DNA from: Pseudosulfitobacter sp. DSM 107133
GTDB taxonomy: Bacteria > Pseudomonadota > Alphaproteobacteria > Rhodobacterales > Rhodobacteraceae
Reading direction: 5' to 3'
DNA length: 64,000 bases
Assembly: GCF_022788695.1 (NCBI RefSeq)
Contig: NZ_CP085155.1
Location: forward strand, 248,001 to 312,000
This document shows positions 26,868 to 38,071 of the stretch, one piece after another. Numbering within the stretch: position 1 is the stretch's first letter; each line of letters starts with the position of its first letter. The notes below the pieces were generated by a model. The model worked only from the letters and a program-made list of their open reading frames with translations, was not told the DNA's origin and did not search any database. The position numbers were made by a program, and so were the translations under genes.

Positions 26868-26889
26868 AAAAAACGAGCAGAAACGAACA
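26868..26889. promoter_or_regulatory. candidate GlpR operator (direct repeats)
   Basis: AAAACGAGC (26870-26878) and GAAACGAAC (26880-26888) are 10-bp-spaced direct repeats in the glpR-glpD divergent gap. DeoR-type repressors often bind tandem TTTCG-like repeats (the reverse complement here reads GTTCGTTTC-TGCTCGTTTT). Position and pattern support it; binding is inferred. Confidence 0.5.
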
Positions 26890-26963
26890 TTTTTACCTTC
26901 CAAACGCGCGTGAAACTTGTAACCTCCCCTCCAAGCGGCGGTAACGTCGCAGGGGAGGCTTTG

Positions 26964-28544
26964 ATGAAACCAGACTGTGACCTGTTGATTATCGGCGGCG
27001 GCATCAACGGATGTGGCATTGCGCGTGACGCGGCGGGCCGTGGGTTGTCGGTCTGTCTGGCCGAGATGAACGATATTGCCTCGGCAACCTCTGCGTCTTC
27101 GACCAAGCTGTTTCACGGCGGTCTGCGCTATCTGGAATATTTTGAACTGCGTCTGGTGCGCGAGGCGCTGATCGAGCGCGAAGTGTTGCTGCGCGCGATG
27201 CCGCATATTGCCTGGCCGATGCGCTTTGTTCTGCCCTTTCACGACTCTGCCCGCTTTGACATGACCACGCCCACGTCGAAACTGCTCAGCGTGGTGATGC
27301 CGTGGATGCGGGGCCGCCGCCCGGCCTGGCTGATCCGTCTGGGGCTGTTCCTGTATGACAATCTGGGCGGGCGCAAGATCCTGCCCGGCACGTCCAGGCT
27401 GGACCTGCGCAGCGCACCCGAGGGGCGGCCGCTGGACCCGAAGTTTGAAAAGGCATTCGAATATTCCGACTGCTGGGTCGAGGATTCACGTCTGGTGGTT
27501 CTGAACGCCCGCGACGCCGAAGCGCGCGGCGCACGGATCATGACGCGCACCAAGGTCATCAGCGCCACGGTGGTCGATGGCCTGTGGCAGGTGACCCTGC
27601 AAGAGGGCGACACAACCCGCACCATGACCGCCAGGATGGTGGTGAATGCAGCCGGCCCATGGGTGGGCGACGTGCTGCGCGGCACGCTGAAAAGCAATTC
27701 GCAAAGCGGCGTGCGTCTGGTGCGTGGCAGCCATATCGTGACCAAGCGGCTGTTTGACCACGACAAATGCTATTTCTTTCAGGGCACCGACGGGCGGATT
27801 ATCTTTGCGATCCCCTACGAGACCGACTTTACCCTGATCGGCACCACCGACATGGACCATACGGATGCGGATGTGAAACCGCAGATCACGCCCGAGGAAC
27901 AGTCGTATCTGATCGACTTTATCAACGGCTATCTGGCGAAACCGATTTCCGACGCGGATGTGGTGTGGACCTATTCCGGTGTGCGTCCGCTCTATGATGA
28001 CGGTGCCAGCAGCGCCAGCGCGGCCACCCGCGACTATGTGATCAAGACCGACACCAGCCGGGGCGCACCGGCCCTCAGCGTTTTTGGCGGCAAGATCACC
28101 ACCTACCGCCGGCTGGCCGAAACCGCGATGGAACAGATCGCGCATCATTTCGATGGGGTCGACAAGGTCTGGACCGCAGGCGTGCCGCTGCCCGGTGGCG
28201 ACTTTCCGGTGGACGGGGTGGACGATCTGGTAACGGGCCTGAAGCAGGCGTTTCCCTTCCTCACCGACCGCTGGGCGCTGCGACTGGTGCGCGCCTATGG
28301 CACCGAGGCAGCCGAGATGTTGCAGGGGGCCAAGACGCCCGCTGATCTGGGAACGGATTTCGGCGCGACACTGACAGCCAGCGAAGTCGCATGGCTGATG
28401 CAAAAGGAATATGCGCGCACCGCACAGGATGTGGTCTGGCGGCGCAGCAAGCTGGGCTTGCGGATGGATGCAGCGGACATCGACCGCTTGCAGGAATGGA
28501 TTGAGGCGCATGCGCAGCAGGCAACTGCCGCAGCGGCGCAATAG
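26964..28544 (+). CDS. glpD: aerobic glycerol-3-phosphate dehydrogenase
   Basis: 526 residues. A membrane-associated FAD enzyme that oxidises glycerol-3-phosphate to dihydroxyacetone phosphate and feeds electrons to the quinone pool. The FAD-binding N-terminus is clear (LLIIGGGINGCGIARDAAGRG), as are the family blocks SSTKLFHGGLRYLE, NAAGPWV, TLIGTTD and FGGKITTYRRLAE. Start 26964 has GGGGAGG five bases upstream; an in-frame start at 26910 is rejected since it spans that site. It is the first gene of the glycerol operon and lies 9 bp before glpS. Confidence 0.96.
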   Translation: MKPDCDLLIIGGGINGCGIARDAAGRGLSVCLAEMNDIASATSASSTKLFHGGLRYLEYFELRLVREALIEREVLLRAMPHIAWPMRFVLPFHDSARFDMTTPTSKLLSVVMPWMRGRRPAWLIRLGLFLYDNLGGRKILPGTSRLDLRSAPEGRPLDPKFEKAFEYSDCWVEDSRLVVLNARDAEARGARIMTRTKVISATVVDGLWQVTLQEGDTTRTMTARMVVNAAGPWVGDVLRGTLKSNSQSGVRLVRGSHIVTKRLFDHDKCYFFQGTDGRIIFAIPYETDFTLIGTTDMDHTDADVKPQITPEEQSYLIDFINGYLAKPISDADVVWTYSGVRPLYDDGASSASAATRDYVIKTDTSRGAPALSVFGGKITTYRRLAETAMEQIAHHFDGVDKVWTAGVPLPGGDFPVDGVDDLVTGLKQAFPFLTDRWALRLVRAYGTEAAEMLQGAKTPADLGTDFGATLTASEVAWLMQKEYARTAQDVVWRRSKLGLRMDAADIDRLQEWIEAHAQQATAAAAQ

Positions 28545-28553
28545 GGGGGCGAC

Positions 28554-29642
28554 ATGACGCTTGAGTTCAAAAACGTGTCGAAGGTGGTGAACGGCGAGGT
28601 GCACATTCACCCCACCGACCTGACACTGGAACGCGGCACGATGAACGTGCTTCTGGGGCCGACCTCGTCGGGGAAAACATCGTTGATGCGGCTGATGGCC
28701 GGTCTGGATGCACCCACCACGGGCCGCCTGTTCTGGGAAGGTCAGGACGTGACCGGCATGCGCGTGCAGGACCGCAAGGTGGCGATGGTTTACCAGCAGT
28801 TCATCAACTACCCGTCGATGACGGTTTATGACAACATCGCATCCCCCATGCGGCTGATGGGCAAATCGAAATCCGAAATTGACGTGGCGGTGAAACAGGC
28901 CGCCGATCTGATGCAGCTGGGTCCGTTTCTGGACCGCAAACCGTTGGAGCTGTCGGGCGGGCAACAACAGCGCTGTGCGCTGGCGCGCGCGCTGGTCAAG
29001 AATGCGGGGCTGGTGCTGCTGGATGAACCGCTGGCCAACCTCGACTATAAACTGCGCGAGGAATTGCGCGTCGAGATCCCGAAGATCTTTGAGGAATCCG
29101 GTGCGGTCTTTGTCTATGCCACCACCGAACCCGAAGAGGCGCTGCTGCTGGGCGGCAATTGCGCGACCCTGTGGCAAGGCCGCGTAACCCAGTTCGGCCC
29201 CACGCCGCATGTCTACCGCCAGCCGGTTGATGCAACCACCGCGCGGGTGTTCAGCGATCCGCCGATGAATTTCATGACCATCAGCAAGACCGGCGGCAGC
29301 CTGATGTTTGGCACTGGTCAAACCGCAGCGGCCACCGGCCCGCTGGCCGATCTGGCCGACGGGCGCTATCTGGCGGGCTTCCGGCCCAACCACCTTGAAA
29401 TTGCGCACCACGCCGAGGGCGCCTTGCAATTCGACGCCCGCGTGATCGTTACCGAGCTGACGGGCTCCGAAACCTTTGTCCACCTCGACCACCACGGCGA
29501 CACATGGGTGGGGCTGGTGCACGGCGTGCATGACCTGAAACCGGGGGCGGAACAGGCGGTGTTCCTGAACCCCGCCCACGTCTACATTTTCACCGAAGCC
29601 GGCGACCTAGTTGCGCCCGCTTCTTATGCATTGGCGGCTTGA
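28554..29642 (+). CDS. glpS: glycerol ABC importer ATPase GlpS
   Basis: 362 residues. Walker A GPTSSGKT (35-42), Q-loop VYQQFINYPS, signature LSGGQ (133-137), Walker B LVLLDEP with Asp157-Glu158, and a C-terminal MOI/TOBE region typical of sugar importers of the MalK class. The switch-loop histidine is missing: where MalK-type proteins read THDQ, this reads TTEP with Thr191. The partner GlpT keeps that histidine but has lost its signature motif, so the two proteins look complementary. Gene order matches glpSTPQUV of Rhizobium leguminosarum, where the system imports glycerol. It ends 3 bp before glpT. Confidence 0.93.
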   Translation: MTLEFKNVSKVVNGEVHIHPTDLTLERGTMNVLLGPTSSGKTSLMRLMAGLDAPTTGRLFWEGQDVTGMRVQDRKVAMVYQQFINYPSMTVYDNIASPMRLMGKSKSEIDVAVKQAADLMQLGPFLDRKPLELSGGQQQRCALARALVKNAGLVLLDEPLANLDYKLREELRVEIPKIFEESGAVFVYATTEPEEALLLGGNCATLWQGRVTQFGPTPHVYRQPVDATTARVFSDPPMNFMTISKTGGSLMFGTGQTAAATGPLADLADGRYLAGFRPNHLEIAHHAEGALQFDARVIVTELTGSETFVHLDHHGDTWVGLVHGVHDLKPGAEQAVFLNPAHVYIFTEAGDLVAPASYALAA

Positions 29643-29645
29643 GAC

Positions 29646-30721
29646 ATGGCAAAGATTACCCTCGACAATCTGGCACATTCCTACCTGCCCAAACCGACAT
29701 CCGAAGCCGACTTTGCGCTGAAAGAACTGAACCACGACTGGGCCGACGGCGAGGCCTATGCGCTGCTGGGTGCCTCGGGCTGTGGCAAGTCGACTTTGTT
29801 GAACATCATCTCGGGCCTGCTGCACCCCAGCCAGGGGCGCATCTTGTTTGATGGCAAGGACGTGACACAGGCCAGCACCGCAGATCGCAACATCGCGCAG
29901 GTGTTCCAGTTTCCGGTGGTCTACGACACGATGACCGTACACGACAATCTGGCCTTTCCGCTGCGCAACCGCGGCGAAAGTGCTGCCTATGTGGCCGAGC
30001 GGGTGCAAAAGATTGCCGAAATGATCGGGATGCAGGACGTTCTGAACAAGCGCGCCCGTGGTCTGACGGCGGATGCCAAGCAAAAGATTTCGCTGGGCCG
30101 CGGCATGGTACGCGAGGACGTGAACGCACTGCTGTTCGACGAACCGCTGACCGTGATCGACCCGCATATGAAATGGGAACTGCGCACGCAGTTGAAATCG
30201 CTGCACCACGAATTCGGGCACACCATGATCTATGTGACCCACGACCAGACCGAGGCGCTGACCTTCGCTGACAAGGTGGTGGTCATGCACGATGGCCGCG
30301 TGGTCCAGATCGGCACACCGCAAGAGCTGTTCGAGCGGCCCGAACATACATTCGTGGGCTATTTCATCGGCTCGCCCGGCATGAACCTGATCCCGGCATC
30401 GGTCGACGGCACGCAGGCCACCGTGCACGGCGCGCAGGTTGCGCTGGGGCAGCATTACGGCGCGCTGAACGGTGACGTGAAACTGGGCGTGCGCCCCGAA
30501 TTCGTGACCCTGACCGAGGGCGAGGGCCTGCCTGTCAAGGTGCGCCGCGTCGAGGATGTGGGCCGCCACAAGATCATCCGCGCCGACCTGTTCGGCAACG
30601 AAATCAACATTGTCGCCGCCGAAGGCACCGAGATCACGCCGGACATGACCCGCGTGGCGTTCGATACCGCGCAGGTCAACGTCTATGTCGACGACTGGCG
30701 CCAACAGGGGGAGGCCGCCTG

Positions 30722-30722
<1 letters not shown>
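29646..30722 (+). CDS. glpT: glycerol ABC importer ATPase GlpT
   Basis: 358 residues. Walker A GASGCGKST (42-50), Walker B ALLFDEP, and the switch histidine His199 in VTHDQTEA are present. The ABC signature is degenerate: LTADAKQK (from residue 140) stands where LSGGQxQR is expected, and the D-loop is altered (LTVID). In a GlpS-GlpT heterodimer the composite site made of GlpT Walker/His plus GlpS LSGGQ would be complete, while the other would lack both a good signature and the histidine. The stop overlaps the next start as TGATG. This glpT is an ABC subunit, unrelated to the E. coli glycerol-3-phosphate antiporter of the same name. Confidence 0.92.
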
Positions 30723-31591
<869 letters not shown>

Positions 31592-31592
31592 G

Positions 31593-32456
<864 letters not shown>

Positions 32457-32471
32457 GAGGAGAGCCGACAC

Positions 32472-32744
32472 ATGGACTGGATGGCTTGGACATGGCCGAC
32501 CGCGATCTTCTTTATGGTCATCGCGTCGCTGCTGGTCACCTTTACGGTGCTGGCGATCAAATTCCCCGAAACGCCGCGCCGCGGCGTGCTGGGGATGGAA
32601 ACCACGCGCGGGGACCGTTTGTTTATCACGCTTCTGGGCAGTGCCTTTATCAACCTCGGCTGGCTGGGGTTGGTGGGGGCAGCGCAGCCCTATGCGATGA
32701 TTGTCTGTCTGATCTACGCCGCAGCGGTGTTTCGCTGGGTGTAA
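32472..32744 (+). CDS. glpU: small membrane protein of the glycerol importer (DUF2160)
   Basis: 90 residues with two or three hydrophobic helices (AIFFMVIASLLVTFTVLAI, FITLLGSAFINLGWLGLVG, AMIVCLIYAAAVFRW). It matches the small integral membrane protein found between permease and binding protein in glpSTPQUV loci. GAGGAG lies 11-16 bases before the start. Its role in transport is not known; a position within the operon suggests a subunit or assembly factor of the importer. Confidence 0.85.
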   Translation: MDWMAWTWPTAIFFMVIASLLVTFTVLAIKFPETPRRGVLGMETTRGDRLFITLLGSAFINLGWLGLVGAAQPYAMIVCLIYAAAVFRWV

Positions 32745-32752
32745 GTGATGGG

Positions 32753-32776
32753 CGCAGGGGCATGTGGGGCCCTGCG
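32753..32776 (+). promoter_or_regulatory. intercistronic hairpin before the binding-protein gene
   Basis: CGCAGGG (32753-32759) pairs with CCCTGCG (32770-32776) across a 10-base loop, with no T run. Hairpins in this place in ABC operons often protect or set off the highly expressed binding-protein message. The role here is inferred. Confidence 0.45.
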
Positions 32777-32814
32777 ACCACGTTAATTTCCACATTCATA
32801 AGGGAGGAAACATT

Positions 32815-34536
32815 ATGAATTTATCACTGAAATCCTCAACGGCCGTGGTCGTTGCGCTGGGACTGCTTGGCAGCCCGGCCTTTGCCGACATGGAGGCCGC
32901 CAAGGCGTTCCTCGATGCCGAGATCGGCGATGTCTCGACCCTGTCGCGCGCCGATCAGGAAGCCGAGATGCAGTTCTTTGTCGACGCTGCCAAGCCCTAT
33001 GAGGGCATGGAGATCAAGGTCGTCTCGGAAACCATCACCACGCATGAATACGAAAGCCAGGTGCTGGCGCCTGCCTTCACCGCGATCACCGGCATCAAGG
33101 TCACCCATGACCTGATCGGCGAAGGCGACGTTGTCGAAAAGCTGCAAACACAAATGCAGTCTGGCGAAAACATCTATGACGCCTATATCAACGACAGCGA
33201 CCTGATCGGCACCCACTGGCGCTACAAGCAGGTGCGCAACCTGACCGACTGGATGGCGAACGAAGGCAAGGACGTGACCCTGCCCACGCTGGATCTGGAC
33301 GATTTCATCGGCACGTCGTTCACCACCGGCCCCGATGGCAAGCTGTACCAGCTGCCGACCCAGCAGTTCGCGAACCTCTATTGGTTCCGCTATGACTGGT
33401 TCAACGACGAAAAGAACATGGCCGATTTCAAAGAGAAATACGGCTATGATCTGGGCGTTCCGGTCAACTGGTCGGCCTATGAGGACATTGCCGAATTCTT
33501 CACCGGTCGTGACCTCAGCCACATGGATGTCTCGGGCGAAGTCTTTGGCAACATGGACTACGGCAAGAAAGACCCCAGCCTGGGCTGGCGTTACACCGAT
33601 GCGTGGATGTCGATGGCCGGCATGGGCGATGTGGGTGAACCAAACGGTCTGCCCGTCGATGAATGGGGCATTCGCGTCAACGAACAATCCCAGCCCACAG
33701 GCTCGTGCGTGACACGCGGCGGTGCCACCAACTCGCCCGCTGCCGTCTATGCGGTGACCAAGGCAATCGAATGGCTGCAAAAATACTCGCCACCCGCCGC
33801 GGCCGGCATGACCTTCTCCGAAGCGGGCCCGATCCCCGCGCAGGGCAACGTCGCGCAACAGATGTTCTGGTACACCGCCTTTACCGCCGACACGGTGAAA
33901 CCCGGTCTGCCCGTGATGAACGAAGACGGCACGCCCAAATGGCGCATGGCCCCTTCGCCCCACGGTGCCTATTGGAAAGAGGGCCAGAAGATCGGCTATC
34001 AGGACGCAGGCAGCTGGACGCTGATGGAATCGACCCCCGTGGACCGCGCACAGGCCGCTTGGCTTTATGCACAGTTCGTGGTGTCGAAAACGGTTGATCT
34101 CAAGAAATCGGATGTGGGCCTGACCTTTATCCGTGAATCGACCATCGACAGCGAACACTTCACCGAGCGCGCACCGCGTCTGGGTGGTTTGGTCGAATTC
34201 TACCGCTCGCCCGCGCGTGTGGCATGGTCGCCAACGGGTACAAACGTGCCGGATTACCCCAAGCTGGCCCAACTGTGGTGGCAGAACATCGGCGACGCCA
34301 TGTCCGGTGCGAAAACACCCCAGCAGGCTTTGGATGCGCTTTGCGCCGATCAGGAAAAAGTGCTTCAGCGTCTGGAACGTGCCGGCGTGCAGGGCGATCT
34401 TGGTCCCAAGCTGAACCCGGAGGAAAGCGCCGAATACTGGTTCGAACAGCCCGGTGCACCTTATCCCAAGCTGGCAAACGAGGACGAAGAGCCCAAGACC
34501 GTCGCTTATGACGAGCTGATCAAATCCTGGGAATAA
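32815..34536 (+). CDS. glpV: glycerol ABC importer substrate-binding protein
   Basis: 573 residues with a Sec signal peptide (KSSTAVVVALGLLGSPAFA, cleavage before DM). It is a large family-1 extracellular solute-binding protein, about 150 residues longer than MalE-type proteins, as usual for this glycerol family. Visible blocks: HEYESQVLAPAFTAITGIKV near the mature N-terminus and several tryptophan-rich segments such as LYWFRYDWFND. Start 32815 has GGGAGG 7-12 bases ahead; the frame extends to 32764 but lacks a site there. It is the last importer gene and is followed by a strong hairpin before glpK. Confidence 0.94.
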   Translation: MNLSLKSSTAVVVALGLLGSPAFADMEAAKAFLDAEIGDVSTLSRADQEAEMQFFVDAAKPYEGMEIKVVSETITTHEYESQVLAPAFTAITGIKVTHDLIGEGDVVEKLQTQMQSGENIYDAYINDSDLIGTHWRYKQVRNLTDWMANEGKDVTLPTLDLDDFIGTSFTTGPDGKLYQLPTQQFANLYWFRYDWFNDEKNMADFKEKYGYDLGVPVNWSAYEDIAEFFTGRDLSHMDVSGEVFGNMDYGKKDPSLGWRYTDAWMSMAGMGDVGEPNGLPVDEWGIRVNEQSQPTGSCVTRGGATNSPAAVYAVTKAIEWLQKYSPPAAAGMTFSEAGPIPAQGNVAQQMFWYTAFTADTVKPGLPVMNEDGTPKWRMAPSPHGAYWKEGQKIGYQDAGSWTLMESTPVDRAQAAWLYAQFVVSKTVDLKKSDVGLTFIRESTIDSEHFTERAPRLGGLVEFYRSPARVAWSPTGTNVPDYPKLAQLWWQNIGDAMSGAKTPQQALDALCADQEKVLQRLERAGVQGDLGPKLNPEESAEYWFEQPGAPYPKLANEDEEPKTVAYDELIKSWE

Positions 34537-34556
34537 TCCCTGATTGCATGATACTG

Positions 34557-34583
34557 CGGGGGGCCATATCTGGCCCCCCGTTT
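34557..34583 (+). terminator. terminator or attenuator between glpV and glpK
   Basis: CGGGGGGCCA (34557-34566) and TGGCCCCCCG (34571-34580) form a perfect 10-bp stem with a TATC loop, followed by only three T residues. Partial read-through would make glpK less abundant than the importer. Confidence 0.65.
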
Positions 34584-34612
34584 GCCCATTTGATCCAGAG
34601 CGTGTGACTGCA

Positions 34613-36100
34613 ATGAAATACATCCTGTCGATCGACCAAGGCACCACATCCAGCCGTGCCATCCTGTTTGACGAAACCCTGAACCTCAAAGCGACCTCGC
34701 AAGAGGAATTCCCCCAGATTTTCCCCAAATCCGGCTGGGTCGAACACGATCCCTCCGACTTGTGGAGCACCACCGCAGGCACCTGCCGCGCCGTGATCGA
34801 ACGCGCAGGCATTGACGCGCAGGACATCATTTCCATCGGTATCACCAACCAGCGCGAAACCACTGTTGTGTGGGACAAGAAGACTGGCAAGCCGGTCTAT
34901 AACGCGATTGTCTGGCAGGACCGGCGCACCGCCGATTTCTGCAAATCCCTGCGTGATGCGGGCCACGCCGACATGGTGGCCGACCGCACCGGCCTGCTGC
35001 TGGACCCGTATTTTTCCGCGACCAAGGTCAAATGGATCCTCGACAACGTCGACGGCGCGCGCGCCGCCGCACAGGCGGGCGATCTGCTGTTCGGCACTGT
35101 CGATTGCTATCTGATCTGGAAGCTGACAGGCGGCGAGGTGCACGCCACCGACGCCACCAACGCCGCGCGCACCATGCTCTATGACATCCGCAAGGGACGC
35201 TGGAGCCAGACCATCTGTGACCTGATGGGCGTGCCCATGTCGATGCTGCCGGATGTGCGTGACAGCGCCGCCGATTTCGGCACCACCCGCGCCGATCTGT
35301 TTGGCCGCCCGATCCCCATTCTGGGCGTGGCGGGCGACCAGCAGGCCGCGACCATCGGTCAGGCGTGTTTTGAACCCGGCATGATGAAATCGACCTATGG
35401 CACCGGCTGCTTTGCCTTGCTGAACACGGGCGACACGCCGGTACGCTCGAACAACCGGTTGCTGACGACGATTGCCTATCAACTGGACGGCAAGCCGACC
35501 TATGCGCTGGAAGGGTCGATTTTTGTGGCCGGCGCCGTGGTGCAATGGCTGCGCGACGGGCTGAAGATCATCCGCGAGGCGTCGCAGACGCAACCGCTGG
35601 CCGAAAACGCCGACCCCGCGCAGGACGTGATCCTTGTGCCCGCCTTTACCGGCCTTGGCGCGCCCTACTGGAACCCCGATTGCCGTGGCGCGATCTTTGG
35701 CCTGTCGCGCAATTCCGGCCCCGAGGAGCTGGCCAAGGCGGCGCTGGAAAGCGTTGGCTACCAGACCCGCGATCTTCTCGAAGCGATGTATGCCGACTGG
35801 GCCGATGATACGGGCCGTGGGGTGCTGCGCGTTGACGGCGGGATGAGCGCGTCGGATTGGGCGATGCAATTCCTGTCGGACATCATCGGCGCACCGGTGG
35901 ACCGGCCCAGGGTTCTGGAAACCACCGCCTTGGGCGCTGCGTGGCTGGCCGGTATGCAGGCCGACGCGCTGCCCGATCAAAAGGCATTCGGCCGGCAATG
36001 GGCGCTGGACCGACAGTTCACGCCAACACTGTGCGAAGAGGCCCGCGCCACCAAATACGCGAATTGGAAACGCGCCGTCGACAGCACGCTGCGGTATTGA
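34613..36100 (+). CDS. glpK: glycerol kinase
   Basis: 495 residues, FGGY family. It phosphorylates glycerol to glycerol-3-phosphate in the cytoplasm, trapping the imported sugar alcohol and making the GlpR inducer. Motifs: the phosphate-1 loop [15 protein letters not shown], the glycerol-contacting [17 protein letters not shown] and WQDRRT blocks, and the adenosine motif [13 protein letters not shown] near residue 407. Length is standard. Start 34613 ([10 protein letters not shown]) fits the family; the ribosome-binding site is weak, and an extension to 34544 runs through the terminator hairpin and is rejected. Confidence 0.97.
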   Translation: MKYILSIDQGTTSSRAILFDETLNLKATSQEEFPQIFPKSGWVEHDPSDLWSTTAGTCRAVIERAGIDAQDIISIGITNQRETTVVWDKKTGKPVYNAIVWQDRRTADFCKSLRDAGHADMVADRTGLLLDPYFSATKVKWILDNVDGARAAAQAGDLLFGTVDCYLIWKLTGGEVHATDATNAARTMLYDIRKGRWSQTICDLMGVPMSMLPDVRDSAADFGTTRADLFGRPIPILGVAGDQQAATIGQACFEPGMMKSTYGTGCFALLNTGDTPVRSNNRLLTTIAYQLDGKPTYALEGSIFVAGAVVQWLRDGLKIIREASQTQPLAENADPAQDVILVPAFTGLGAPYWNPDCRGAIFGLSRNSGPEELAKAALESVGYQTRDLLEAMYADWADDTGRGVLRVDGGMSASDWAMQFLSDIIGAPVDRPRVLETTALGAAWLAGMQADALPDQKAFGRQWALDRQFTPTLCEEARATKYANWKRAVDSTLRY

Positions 36101-36104
36101 CGCG

Positions 36105-37214
36105 ATGACGCCCTTTGCCATCGACTGCCCTGTGCAGATTGCCTTTGGCGCGGGCAGCGCTGCCAGGTTGCCGGATCTTGTACATAATCCAGTGGTTTTT
36201 GTACAAGGTGCCAGCGGCGCGGCCTCTGATCCGGTGTTGCAGATGCTGGGCGATGTGGCCTGTGTGATCCGCTGCACGGGCGAACCCTCGGTGGACAGCA
36301 TCAACGCGGCCCTCGATGCGCTGGAGGGCATTGCTGTTGGCACGGTTGTTGCCTGCGGCGGTGGCTCGGTTCTGGACACGGGCAAGGTGCTGGCGGTGCT
36401 GGCAGGCACGGGCGTGCGGCTGAGCGATGACTTTTCCCGCATTGATCCTGCGCTGCTGGACCACCGCGCCGATCTGCGCCTGATCGCGCTGCCCACGACG
36501 GCAGGGACGGGGGCCGAGGTCACGCGCAACGCGGTGCTGGACGTGCCGACACTGGGCACCAAGCTGAGCATACGCGGCCGCGCCCTGTTTCCCGATCACG
36601 CGCTGGTGGACCCAGACCTGATGGCCGGAGCACCCCGTGCCATTGCCCTGCACGCGGGGCTGGACGCGGTCACCCAGCTGATCGAGGCGCAGACATCGGT
36701 CGCCGCCACCCCCTTTACCCGCGCGCTGACGGCGCAGGCGCTGCCCGGTGCCTTGCGTGCCCTGCGCGACGTGGTCGCGGACGACAGGGCAGGCTGGCCC
36801 GCCATGGCCTGGGCGTCGCTGGCCAGTGGCATGGCGCTCGCCAACGGCGGGCTGGGGGCGGCGCATGGTCTGGCGGCGGTTCTGGGCGCACGGCTGGGCG
36901 CGCCGCACGGGGCGCTGTGCGGACGGTTGCTGGTGCCGGTGATGCGCGCGAATGCCACCGCAGGTGCCAGTTGCGTGGCCGGTTGCGCCGCCGAAGTGGC
37001 CGATGTCTTTGCCCCCGAACAGGGCGGCGACGCGCTGTCGGGGCTGGCCGCGTGGATGACCGCGCAGGGCTTGCCGCGACTGGCCGACTATGGCGCTACC
37101 GATGCAATGCTGCCCGATCTGGCCGCCCAGGGCCGCGCCGCATCCTCCAGCCAGAAGAACGCCGTGCCGCTGCCGGTGAACACCTACGAGGACATCCTGC
37201 GGGCGGCGTTGTGA
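36105..37214 (+). CDS. iron-type alcohol dehydrogenase family protein
   Basis: 369 residues. It has the NAD(P)-binding glycine motif CGGGSVLDTGK and the TTAGTGAEVTRNAV block of group III (iron-dependent) alcohol dehydrogenases. Likely metal ligands are Asp187, His254 and His268 (GAAHGL and GAPHGA); the usual second ligand, in DALTHAIE, is Gln191 here (DAVTQLIE), so the metal site may be altered. It starts 4 bp after glpK and overlaps the next permease as GTGA, so it belongs to the glycerol transcript. Oxidation of glycerol or a related polyol/aldehyde is plausible; the exact substrate cannot be read from sequence. Glycerol dehydrogenase and maleylacetate reductase are relatives. Confidence 0.85.
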   Translation: MTPFAIDCPVQIAFGAGSAARLPDLVHNPVVFVQGASGAASDPVLQMLGDVACVIRCTGEPSVDSINAALDALEGIAVGTVVACGGGSVLDTGKVLAVLAGTGVRLSDDFSRIDPALLDHRADLRLIALPTTAGTGAEVTRNAVLDVPTLGTKLSIRGRALFPDHALVDPDLMAGAPRAIALHAGLDAVTQLIEAQTSVAATPFTRALTAQALPGALRALRDVVADDRAGWPAMAWASLASGMALANGGLGAAHGLAAVLGARLGAPHGALCGRLLVPVMRANATAGASCVAGCAAEVADVFAPEQGGDALSGLAAWMTAQGLPRLADYGATDAMLPDLAAQGRAASSSQKNAVPLPVNTYEDILRAAL

Positions 37215-38071
37215 GCAACCAACGCCCCGACAACCGCGCGTGGCTGCTGATGCTGCCCGCGATGTCGGTGCTGGGGATCGTCGGTTTGGTGCCGCTGATC
37301 GCGGTGTTCAACTATGCGTTCTTCGACATCTTCACCCTGCAAAGCCGGTTCTGGGTGGGCACAGAATGGTTTGCCGAACTGGTCGGCACGCCCGACCTCT
37401 ACGCCGCCCTCGGGCGCAGCCTGTTGTTCTCGGCGCTGGTGGTGCTGGTGCAGTTTCCGCTGGGCATCGCCATCGCGTTGATGATCCCGCGCGGGCGGCT
37501 GGCGGGCAGTCTGGTGCTGATGCTGGTGGCGATCCCGCTGGTGGTGCCGTGGAACCTGATCCCGATGATCTGGCTGAACCTGCTGCACCCGACCTACGGG
37601 ACCGTGGCGCAGATGTTCGACGCCATCGGGTTCGATTTCGACTATAAGTTCAACGCCGTTCACACCTATGCGTTGCTGGTCACGGTCGACACATGGCACT
37701 GGATCGGGCTGGTGGTGATCCTGGCCTATTCCGGCCTGTCCGCGATCCCGCCCTCCTATTATCAGGCCGCCCGCATCGACGGCGCGTCGCGCGCTCAGGT
37801 GTTCTGGCACATCCAGCTGCCCAAGATCCGGCCCGTCCTGCTGATGGCGCTTTTGTTGCGGGTGATCGACAGCCTGATGATCTATGTCGAAGCCTTTGGC
37901 ATCAACGCAGGCGGACCGATGGGGGCCACTGCATTCCTGTCGCTGGAGCTGGGCGAGGAAATCAACGCCTTCAACTACGGCCCTGCCGCCGCGCGGTCGG
38001 TTCTGTATTTCCTATTGGTGCTTACGGTGGCATGGCTGTTCCGCGTTGCCATGCAGCGCGAGGTCAAATGA
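37211..38071 (+). CDS. ABC permease, GlpP paralogue
   Basis: 286 residues, six-helix MalF-type permease with an EAA loop YYQAARIDGASRAQVFWHIQLPK. It shares PWN, DxWHW and LLRxxDSxMIY blocks with GlpP and is clearly its paralogue. The GTG start at 37211 overlaps the dehydrogenase stop as GTGA; the frame runs open further upstream but there it is only antiphase to the dehydrogenase. No ATPase or binding protein accompanies this pair. It may use GlpS/GlpT or a partner elsewhere; a polyol related to glycerol is a guess. Confidence 0.88.
   Translation: MSNQRPDNRAWLLMLPAMSVLGIVGLVPLIAVFNYAFFDIFTLQSRFWVGTEWFAELVGTPDLYAALGRSLLFSALVVLVQFPLGIAIALMIPRGRLAGSLVLMLVAIPLVVPWNLIPMIWLNLLHPTYGTVAQMFDAIGFDFDYKFNAVHTYALLVTVDTWHWIGLVVILAYSGLSAIPPSYYQAARIDGASRAQVFWHIQLPKIRPVLLMALLLRVIDSLMIYVEAFGINAGGPMGATAFLSLELGEEINAFNYGPAAARSVLYFLLVLTVAWLFRVAMQREVK

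Noticed and set aside
27486..29579. A long minus-strand open frame antisense to glpD and glpS
   Set aside because: It runs opposite two certain genes, is rich in His/Gln/Arg as expected from complementary codons in GC-rich DNA, and has no family motif.
32836..34890. A long minus-strand frame opposite glpV and glpK
   Set aside because: It crosses two certain genes and a terminator hairpin and shows only antisense composition.
36917..37210. A longer N-terminus for the first extra permease
   Set aside because: The 98 upstream codons lie wholly within the dehydrogenase gene and are Arg/Gly-rich noise; the GTG at 37211 overlaps the stop as GTGA and directly precedes the first membrane helix.
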